The position numbers were made by a program, and so were the translations under genes. A stretch of DNA of 64,000 nucleotides from Psococerastis gibbosa (Eukaryota > Arthropoda > Insecta > Psocodea > Psocidae). Positions 55,171 to 64,000 of the stretch are shown here, in pieces. The stretch is from positions 31,456,770 to 31,520,769 of the forward strand of contig OZ020484.1 in the NCBI GenBank assembly GCA_963971405.1, written 5' to 3'. The number at the start of each line of letters is the position of its first letter. Within the stretch, counting starts at the first letter, position 1. The notes under the pieces are model-generated. The model searched no databases, was not told the origin of the DNA, and was given only the letters and a program-made list of their open reading frames with translations.

Positions 55171-56343
55171 TTTAGCGTCAGTAACCCTTTCTTAACTCAG
55201 TAGCAACTGAGGTGACAGTTATAGCGCCGACTGGTTGCAGAGACTTACAAACAAAAATTTCAAACCTGAAAATATAATTTACTAATCCAAAAAGTAATAT
55301 TTTTACTTTTTGTTTTTATTTTCTTTAGATAATAGACTATTTAATAACACCATATTTTAGCAATTTAATGGAATTTAAAAAAAGTTTAAGGAAAAATAAG
55401 TAAGCAAATTTGGTGGTACTTTTTAATTGTTATGTTTATGTGTGCATAAAATAAAAAACACTCCAAACAAAAGGTTACCGCTAATGACCGAATGATTCGC
55501 GGCCTATCGCGGTTCAGTAGTAAACTTAGCCGAAGGCGTATTTGTGGGTACTGTAGTTTTTGGGTTGAATTAGACTGAAGAAATGCTTGGTTTGGTGTAA
55601 TATATTTTATTTTCATGTGAAAAACATAAGAATGTATGATAGACTAGACTGGTCAACAATGGGCTTGAGGAAACCTACGTAAGCTTTATAATGAACATTA
55701 AATAATTAAAATAAATAAAATGCGTAAGCAGTCTATATACTTAAAGGCATTTCTTCAACAGTTTTTTAACAGCAATAAATGAAAAATTAAAAAGGCATTT
55801 TCCCGTGTGTTTGCATCAGACAAAATCGTATTATCTCATGATGCGGAAAATGGTAGGCATCCCTATAGAAAGGGCAGTACCTAACTAAATTGCTATAGCG
55901 GCAGTCCTAGATACTTCTTTGAACATATTTCAAGAAGCACGATTCCTCTAATATAATGAAATACCAATAATTTCGCAATCACACCCGTGCTGGCAAACCG
56001 GGCAATATTATTTCAGACTAATACCGCATATTACGGTTGTTTGGTATGGAAAACAGCAATTACAGCCAATCATATTTAATAACAGTAATTATTTTATACA
56101 AATTTTTTTAATAGATACACACTGTATAATACTTACTTGATGAAGAATGTAACTTGATATTCCCATTTTAAAATTTGGCCCATTTTCCTCAATTAATAAG
56201 AAACTTGCCTGCATGAACTGTGGAGATATCTTTTCTCCACTTTATAGCCGATGCTCTAATAAAAACATAGCATAGAACCTAGATCCTGTACCGGAGGCCT
56301 CACAAGCCAAGCATTGTTTCAAGCTAACGGCGATATAGTGTGT
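55171..56343. other. Gene-less AT-rich block
   Basis: Nothing recognised. Confidence 0.35.
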
Positions 56344-56706
56344 TTTCCAACGCCTGCTTTCAGCACCTTTCCTTTGGGTAACCCTGTTAGTCTTGCTGAC
56401 GGAGTCAGTCTGTTTCTTACCATGAGGCATCCGAAGGGCAGACTCTTTCCCCTCACTTCTCAGGACTTGTCTGAAAGAGTGGACCTCCTGATTGTAGTGG
56501 ATTCCGAACGACTTGAGGAACATAGTAACGTCACACGATTAATTCGTAGGAGACCCGGACTCGATACGCACTTAGACTGACTGGTAGTCTCAGCGAGCTA
56601 TCATATCCCCCCCATGTTCCCCTGCCAACGCTGTGCACACTACCAAGTTTTCTGCAGTTATAAACAGGCTCTGTTTTGGTGGATTCAACTTGGTAAGATC
56701 GCTGGC
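56344..56706 (-). repeat. Dispersed retroposon family E
   Basis: CAACGCCTGCTTTCAGCACC at one end and ATTCAACTTGGTAAGATCGC at the other match the family, minus orientation. The body is more diverged than the copies at 47515 and 53070. Confidence 0.65.
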
Positions 56707-57842
56707 ATATAGTCTAATTAATGTTGTTCGTAGAAACCTTTGCAACTTCTGAATTTGACACAAATACCCGAGCACATATATATGAGCTGAGGGCATTCGA
56801 TAGTGGCGTAAATATTCTTCCATTTATGCTTCCATTTGCTTTACACAAAAAATACAGATCGTATAGACGTGTTGTTCTAGGTTCCATAAGCCATGCATTG
56901 AGATTGCTAGCGGCTATTTGCTCCAATTAATGTCATTGGTAGAAATCTTTGCAACTTCTGGATTGGGCACAATTGCGCTCATAAGTTATCGACTGCAGTG
57001 ACCTACCTCAAAGTAAATTACTGTACCTTATAGACTTATATTAATAAGTAAGGTTGTTTATTACCGACAATTTCGTATATTTATTACAGCAGCTGCAATT
57101 TTGTTGTCATCGCCACGTTTCTTAAGACCAGTCTGCAAGAAATATTACACCGGACCGTTATTACGCATAGGTTATTAATTACTATTGACAACGTACAATA
57201 TATGCCTCATATTTCACTTTTACATAAATACTATATACATTATTATATACTAGCGACCCAGTGAACTTTGAACCACCCTACAGTCAATAAATGTCATAAT
57301 TTTCAGATTTTCTATTTTTCCCTCGAAGGAAAAGGTTTGAAAAAATAAGCGTAAAATAATAGGGCTTTTCTTTAACCGTCGTTATTGTTAATTGCATTGA
57401 ATACTGTATGTTTTCCTACATTTAGGCGTAGATTCTGTTGAATAAAACGTTATAGTACCGTCTCAATATAGGTACGGATGTCGGATAGTAATTAATTCAT
57501 AAAAAGACTTATTTCCATCAATGATAAAAGGCACGGTATACAAGTAAGAGGTAACAGCATGATCATCATAACCAACCTTTTTACTTATAAGCATTTGCTT
57601 CCATGAAAAAAGTTCGAGAAACGTAGCTGACGCTCGTGGCACAAGGAAATGTTTGAAATTATTAATGCAGAAGAAAAACTTTTTCTCCAGAAGCCAATAC
57701 TCATGCTCAAAATGTAAATAAAGAGAAACATAAGCAAATGCTCCAATTATATTAAGCATAACCATATGCTTCTTTTCATTAATTTGGCTTGTAACTTCGT
57801 CAGGCATAGTTCTATATTATACCTTCCCAATAATTATCCAGT
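56707..57842. other. Mostly gene-less; one unrecognised 114-codon frame
   Basis: A minus-strand ATG frame at 57463-57807 (114 codons) has a hydrophobic stretch near residues 15-32, but no recognisable family. It is AT-rich, so chance is possible. Confidence 0.25.
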
Positions 57843-57907
57843 TCGAGAGGGTATTGCGCTAGCACATCCCATCCAATTCGAAACTTCAAATCGAACAAAA
57901 TATAATA

Positions 57908-58165
57908 GGACCGGAATAGGTCAGTTGGTAGAAAACTGAACTAAGAAACGGGTGGTTGAGGTGTTGAGGTTCAAAACTACGTACTCGATGCAAGAAATGA
58001 AAATTTTTCCGCCAGTTTTGTGTCCACCAAACCTTAATGAGTACCTTACCTTCATTGGTAGGAGAAGAAAGACGGTAGCCGGGAATATTGCTGACCACCA
58101 TAGTGTATATCCTATGTATATGGGGAGGAGAGAGTATTGTGTTGGCTGTCTTCAGGCCTAGACCC
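57908..58165 (+). repeat. tRNA-derived SINE (family C)
   Basis: A box-like AATAGGTCAGTTGGTAGAA is followed by a B box-like GAGGTTCAAAACT and a body with 'CCTTCATTGGTAGG' and 'GGGAATATTGCTGACCACC'. The body recurs at 60370-60465 and at 26525-26580. Confidence 0.6.
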
Positions 58166-60369
58166 TGAATGGGTTCTCACGCCACGGCCTTTTTTACACT
58201 TTTTCACTAAGTCTACTCAGTTAAAAAAGAAAACTTTTCAGAGTTTACTGAACAATTCAGTAATTCAGCAATGTCTGAACTAATCTTGTTAACCAAAATT
58301 CTTCGAGAGGGCATTATGCTGGCAAATCACTTCCAATTCGGAAATTCGAATAGAATAAAATATTCTATTCTATAATTTATTCAAACATCTAATACTAACC
58401 TTCATTAAAAAACACTTAAAACAAAGCCACTGCTGAACACTGCAGTTGGGGTATAGCATGTGACCTCCTTTTAAAAAGGTTTCCAGCTAGTTTATAGCAG
58501 CAAAAAACATAAAATAATATACATTCAATTGCGACAACCACGGCAGTGGGGAGTGCTGACTCTGCAGCTGTGGCACCCTTTACTAAAAAAAACTCAAAAG
58601 CTACTGTTTTTCCCATTATGAAACCCACATCCAGTCATCCAGACTCCATGTTAATGGTTTACATTTTCCGTACTGCTGCTATGGCTTTTTAAACGCGACA
58701 TGATGTCGTGAAAACAGGTGCGAGTAAGAGGGTGTTATAATGCGTGAAAAATAGCCTGAAGAATTAATGATGGTAGCACCGGTTTCGTGGTGTAGTAATG
58801 AAAAATCAGTTTTGAATTTCCTTTTCACAGCTTTTAACCTTCTGCAAGGCTTATCTCAGCCGTAGGGAGTTTTAATTTTCCTCTTTGTTCTGTGACAAAT
58901 GAAAACATGAAACAGTACAAGATGTTGAAGTTATAAAGTTGTAATTTCGTAACATGCCGCATATAGACCTTAATGGCGCGGCCTTACTACAGGATATTTT
59001 TTTTTTCGAGAATTTAAGAGGGAGACGAGGAAAATGAAGGAAAATACACCGCAAAAACACAGTTTTATAAAATATATTTTAAAATTATTAAATTCTTATG
59101 AATGCTTCTTGTGATGAAGAAATACAATAAAAGAATGAAGCAGAAACGTGATTTCTCATTGTATTATTATTGGAATAACCCTAAATGAAATATTATATAT
59201 TTTAGGTAAGATACGAACTGCTCTTGATTAAATGCTTTTACACAAGAGACAATTATGACATGACAGCAAAAATTAGATTGGTAGCAAATGTGTAACTTGA
59301 GCATCTTTTTTATGAGGTACATTTTCAATTCTTGCCTACACCTTCGTCGGGTCAATCAAATATTATCTTTGCAAGATGTGTATCATGTGTATGGCGGATG
59401 TTGTACCACCCACAAAGACGATGGTATGCCCGGGGGCCCATCGTGTTCACTGCGCTAATGTGGTCGGTTGCCCATTACCTGTTTCCTGATACTATCCCGC
59501 AAAAACAGCATAATTCCGGGAACCTCACACGTTATTGCACCTATATTTACTTTTTTGCAGTTTTTTTTATTCTGTTTACCTATCGTGCATCTGCCAATCT
59601 TTCACCTTGCACTTACCGTCGATTTGCCTGAATGATATCATGGAGTGGACAAGAAATTTGTTCGCCTCAAGCGTTTCCGTTCTACAAAATGAACTAAAGG
59701 TTAGGAAGGTACCCTGGCGCTAGCCGACCATTCAATTTTTTTTTTGTTAACGGTTCTAACGTTGGTTGTAATGTGTGGTTGGTTGGTTGTACCAAGTAAC
59801 AACATACACTGGAAAGAAAATCAAAAATTAAAAAATGCTGAAATTTACTGTTCATTTATTTTAAACAATTGAATTAATACCATTACGTGACATGGTATTA
59901 TATTAGCCCCAGTATTAAAATCGCCATGATCGGGCTGCAGTAGTGCGGTAGTGAAGGTTTTGAAGTTTATTTATTATTAATACAATAGAACCCTATAACC
60001 CGGTTGGTATTGATTTTGCCCATACTGCAGGCATACTGCATTAGTCCTGTTACATTCCTATTAAACCTGATGTTTCTCATTGTGATTTGTACCCCAACTT
60101 TCCTTACCTCAGTGTAGATTTAGACTAGTTTCCATCGGCCAAAGAATGGCACAAGGAGGGACATACAAGAAGGTCATCACCTGGGCTAAAAAATACAAGG
60201 GACACGCTGAAAACATACTTTTTTGCACTTAAATTTCAAAATTTACTCCCGGGTTGTCATTGTTTGTAATTATCGCAAATTATCTCATCATTGGTTAGCA
60301 GTGGTTTGGAATTAATCAGAAAACTAGACTATACATGGAAGGTCAATGGTCGAAACTGCATATAAAAAC
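58166..60369. other. Gene-less block
   Basis: 'TTCGAGAGGGCATTATGCTG' at about 58302 repeats a segment at about 57843, so a small duplicated or dispersed sequence flanks the family C SINE. A 99-codon frame at 59332-59631 is unassigned. Confidence 0.35.
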
Positions 60370-60465
60370 ATTGCCGCCAACCCTAAAGGGTACCTTCATC
60401 GGTAGGGAAAAAACGCGGCCGCCGAGAATGTTGCTAACCACAGCATCCCAAATAGAGCCATGACC
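60370..60465 (+). repeat. SINE family C body fragment
   Basis: 'GGGTACCTTCATCGGTAGGG' and 'GCCGAGAATGTTGCTAACCAC' match the body at 57908-58165. The head is missing. Confidence 0.5.
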
Positions 60466-61673
60466 ATGAGCATACGCCACCAATCCTCATTCCACAATGG
60501 GTTGTTGCGCCACTACACTTTTTTTTCCCTGAGCTATGGGGAGGGGAGCCAATTTCATTTCGGTCCAGCAGCCCTATTATGGCGATTTGGGATTAACTTA
60601 ATACAGGGGTTTATATAATATCGGGTTTATTTTTTAACTCCGCATTAGTAAGGTGCCAATTTGAATTTCCCGCGCATTTAGCATTCATTTGTTTAAAACA
60701 TTTGAATAAACCTCGGTATTATGTTAATCCCAAATCGCCATGTCTGCAGGACTGAAATTGCGACCTCCACAGACTACACTCCTGAATCTCTTTTTCATTG
60801 AAAACCGTTTGGTGCAGGCACGTAGCAAGGGAGGGGGCTTTGGGGGCTGAGGCCCCCCCTACCCGAAATAAAATCCTGGCTACGTGCTTTGATTGGCGTG
60901 AAAATAATTTCGGTTCTCTCATGTTTTGAACTCTATATCATTGACGAGGAATAAGATATAATCGCATTGGCCAGTCAAGGGCTGTTGTGAAGAGACTGGC
61001 CATTTCACTGAAACTAATGACCGCACCATGTATAATGAGTAATGTAACCCCGCACCGGTAAAAGTCGGGACTCATCGCAGTAATTAAAGTTGAAAGTGTA
61101 CAGATCGCTGGCCAGGGTCAGAGCCGAACGCCCCATGTCCTCGGATTAATGTTAATATTACCTGCCCCCATTTTGGGCGTGGCTTGTTTTGGAATTAACT
61201 TCAGCCCTTTTGCGTGCGGAACATATAGTCTACTGCCCAGTCAGACCCTCGGATATTTTTGGGGGGTCATCTGGGCTCATTTGATTCTCTATCTCATTTC
61301 TCCGAGCCTTTTCCCTTCTCAATAGCCCCCATCCAGTTAGGCTAACTTTCTTTGATAGGAGACAAAAGTCTGATGCAAATATTAGGCATTGCGATTTAAA
61401 CATATAACCTACTCAGGGGCTGGACGAGGTTTACCTGCATTACTTCTGCTTTCTTACTAAAATCTGCAAAAGCGGGAACGGTGTAATTTTTCCATTACAT
61501 TTTTTATTGTTAGTTCCACATTAATTTTACAAAATTTACAGTGGCCCCCGTAGAACATACAGTAGGTACTACTATACAATACTTGCATAAACAACTTACC
61601 GCCATAAAACCTAATTAATTAATGGTTAATTCGGAAATAATCCAAAGATTTCAGATTTCGGGAGCGCGACCCA
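60466..61673. other. Mostly gene-less; one short hAT-like foldback
   Basis: At about 60816-60890 CAGGCACGTAGCAAGG and CCTGGCTACGTGC are inverted around a poly-G/poly-C core, like a miniature hAT element; flanking octamers match only in part. Confidence 0.4.
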
Positions 61674-61681
61674 ACACCACT

Positions 61682-61875
61682 CAAGGGCGGATCGAGCGAA
61701 AAATTTAGGGGGGGTCACAAGTGTTTTGTAAGTTTAAAAAGTATTTTTTTGTTTGTTGAAAAGTTTAGTTTTATTCATTTTTTTTAACTAGGTATCTTAT
61801 GAATTTCCTCATTTAGGGGGGGGGGGGGGTCATGACCCCACTGACCCCCCCCCCCCCCCTGTGGATCCGCCATTG
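61682..61875. mobile_element. hAT-like MITE (CAAGGGCGGATC family)
   Basis: ACACCACT at 61674-61681 is repeated at 61876-61883. Ends are CAAGGGCGGATC and GGATCCGCCATTG. Poly-G (about 14) and poly-C (about 15) runs face each other near the right side. The isolated end at 2230 belongs to this family. Confidence 0.9.
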
Positions 61876-61952
61876 ACACCACTTTTGTGAATGATGCATC
61901 GCAGTTATATATCCATCGATCCTAGAACAGAAAAAGTCATTATTTACATATT

Positions 61953-62176
61953 ATGTCAAGACATGTAGCGTAGTGGCACGGACTCTGACTTTCACCCGAA
62001 AGGTTAAAGGTTGTTGGTTCGAGTCCCACACTAGCTACATTTTCTGGCCATGCTTCGGAGGGCATATAAAGCAGGCGGTCCCGGGCCTTCCTATTGTTGA
62101 GTGTAAGAGAGGGCTTTATAGCCCTGACCCCGCTGGGTCGGCTTAGTAATAGAAACAATAAAAAGTCCTTATTTAT
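61953..62176 (+). repeat. tRNA-derived SINE (family A), plus strand
   Basis: Starts GTCAAGACATGTAGCGTAGTGG, has the B box GGTTCGAGTCCCACACTAG, the full body and an (TTTA)n end. A scrap of SINE tail (AAAAAGTCATTATTTAC) sits directly upstream, so this may be the second half of a dimer. The ~0.8-kb element begins right at its tail. Confidence 0.85.
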
Positions 62177-63054
62177 TGCTTTCCAATTTATACGTAGTAT
62201 AAGGAAAGTTTTGTGACGGTCGAAATTTTCGATTCCGTGATTGCAACGGATTTACACGTTTTGAGGTCCCAGGAACCCAAAAAAGTGGTTCTTACGAAAT
62301 GTCTGTCTGTCGCTCTGTCTGTCGCTCTGTCTGTCTGTCTGTCTGTTCGTCAATTTGTGGGTAAACTACTAAGTCGATTTTGATGAAATTCTGCATGTAG
62401 GTTCACAAAAATCATACCTCGGGACCTTTTTTTTATTTGGGGCTATCTCAATTTGGGGGGGTTCTACATTCATAAAACTCCAAAAAAACGTCAAAAAAAC
62501 TTCTTTCTCAAAAACGGCTCCAACGATTTCTTTTAAATTCTCATATATTGTAGTCGTTATTAATGCTGACGACAAAATGCGTGGGGGTCACTTGCCCCTT
62601 GATAGTTTGCTTCTGGGGGTAAAAAAATAAAAATAACTAAATTTTAATGAAAAATAACTAAAAAATAATTTTTCCGTGAAACCTATCCATCGATTATTTC
62701 TACCTTCAGGCATGTATTAGGTGTTAAATTGAGTAACGAAACCGGGCAGGTTGCTTTCCCAGAAATGTGTTTGGTTTTGTAGAAAAAATGTTTTTTGAAA
62801 AAATGATAGAAAATTCACGTTGAAATGCATTGCGCGCCCTGCCAGTATTGCTGAGTGGTAATGTGTTGGTCTGGCCCATCTAGAATTTACCTCATCTCTA
62901 GTGACATCAGGTGGGCAACACCACACCCCCCCCCCCCCGAGAAATAGGAAATTTAACCATAGGAAAATTATTTACCATGAAATTACTCATTTTCTCTATC
63001 TGCTAATTTTGAAAAATTGGAAAGCATGTTCGAGTAAACTCGGACCGGTTCTTT
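62177..63054 (+). mobile_element. ~0.8-kb dispersed non-autonomous element with (GTCT)n
   Basis: Plus-oriented counterpart of 14566-15380: TGCTTTCCAATTTATACG at the start, (GTCT)n at about 62299-62346, 'GTAGGTTCACAAAAATCATA', and an end with GGAAAGCATGTTCGAG and CTCGGACCGGTTCTTT. The end forms a small CGAG/CTCG hairpin. A central segment with a poly-C run (about 62925-62938) has diverged from the other copy. Confidence 0.65.
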
Positions 63055-63612
63055 ATTTATTGTGGATCAAAAAGTGCAGAATGTCCACTTCACTTCAAGG
63101 CGTGAAATTGGAAGGTCTATACATTCAATATTCCCAGTGAAATTTGATTAAGTTCAAATGACAAAATATATTGTTATGTATACGGTATGATGCAGCTGGT
63201 GGCTTCAATATTGCACCACTTATGTGATATGTCATTCCAGGCTAGTGGTTTCGTTTGCAACGTCCCTTTCCATTGTGGATGTCAGTGATATTAGGTTGCA
63301 GCGGCCTGTGATACCCCAGCCGGATATTACCATCTACCACTTGATTTACCTGTAATTCCGGTTGACGTACTTTATTGGTCGATGTTCAGCGCTTAATATC
63401 GTAATTCAATCTAGTATTTTCCGCCACTTTCTAGTTTGGCAATATTTGAATGCATTGTATACGATTCGTAGATGTTTCAGTGGCCAAAGTACCAACGAGA
63501 TATAGGATAACTTATCCAAGAATTAATGTATTGTGAGTAACGTATGTGATGTAAAATATTATACTAAATTACCCCGCAATGAATGTAAACTGACTTATAA
63601 GAGAGTATTGAG
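63055..63612. other. Gene-less block
   Basis: Nothing recognised before the terminal array. Confidence 0.35.
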
Positions 63613-63945
63613 CAAATAAAAATTAAAAACAAGAATTGTTGTCTTCTTCTTCTTTATCTTCCTTTCTAGTACCCCCTTCAGGGTGTCAAGAGACTCTAAA
63701 TTCGTGCAAAACATACATATACATACAAATAAAAATTAAAAACAAGAATTGTTGTCTTCTTCTTCTTTATCTACCTTTTTAGTGCGCCCTTCAGGGTGTC
63801 AAGAGACTCTCAATTCGTGCAAAACACACATATACATACAAATAAAAATTAAAAACAAGAATTGTTGTCTTCTTCTTCTTTATCTACCTTTTTAGTGCCC
63901 CCTTCAGGGTGTCAAGAGACTCTCAATTCGTGCAAAACATACATC
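63613..63945. repeat. Tandem repeat, unit 113 bp, three copies
   Basis: CAAATAAAAATTAAAAACAA starts at 63613, 63726 and 63839, exactly 113 bases apart. Each unit contains GTCTTCTTCTTCTTTATC and 'CTTCAGGGTGTCAAGAGACT'. The units are nearly identical. The array ends before the window end. Confidence 0.9.
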
Positions 63946-64000
63946 GATTATGTACAATTAATTAGCACATAAATAATAGTCAGCATTTAAAAAGTTTTTA

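Overview
The window is AT-rich, repeat-dense, non-coding animal DNA, most probably from an arthropod (possibly a sap-feeding insect; the rank is inference). The reasons are a CsRn1-clade Ty3/Gypsy retrotransposon, many 3' fragments of non-LTR retrotransposons, several tRNA-derived SINE families, PIF/Harbinger-like and hAT-like MITEs, microsatellites and minisatellites, and the absence of any intact multi-exon host gene I could recognise.

Layout. 1-3600: MITE and SINE remnants. 3.6-5.8 kb: degenerate ~160-bp tandem array split by a composite MITE. 6-13 kb: MITEs, a strong hairpin at 8.44 kb, (GAT)n. 13.4-19.1 kb: LINE tail, an ~0.8-kb dispersed element, SINEs and foldback MITEs. 19.5-20.6 kb: a ~152-bp minisatellite followed by a fragment that looks bacterial: the 3' end of an oligoribonuclease (orn) gene, a sigma70-like promoter with GC discriminator, and a bacterial-type tRNA-Gly(GCC) whose acceptor arm runs into a host dispersed repeat. 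21-27 kb: MITEs, SINEs and two RNase H-bearing LINE 3' ends. 30-31 kb: 168-bp tandem repeats. 31786-37108: a complete, very young CsRn1-type LTR retrotransposon on the minus strand with 387-bp LTRs, a 4-bp target duplication, gag, and a 1087-codon pol. 37.7-40.5 kb: LINE remnants. 41.7-47.9 kb: MITEs, a recent 302-bp tandem duplication, SINEs. 48-60 kb: mostly unannotated AT-rich DNA with a hAT-like MITE at 53.8 kb and one exon-like segment at 52.7 kb. 60-64 kb: hAT-like MITEs, a SINE, a second copy of the ~0.8-kb element and a 113-bp tandem array running towards the window end.

The only gene set that works as a unit is the retrotransposon: gag makes the particle, pol supplies protease, reverse transcriptase, RNase H and integrase through an apparent -1 frameshift, and there is no env. 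The most unusual item is the orn/tRNA-Gly segment. The order orn then tRNA-Gly is a known gammaproteobacterial arrangement (E. coli orn, glyV-glyX-glyY), so a horizontal transfer from a bacterial associate is the best reading. Everything else is mobile-element debris whose nesting gives a relative chronology.
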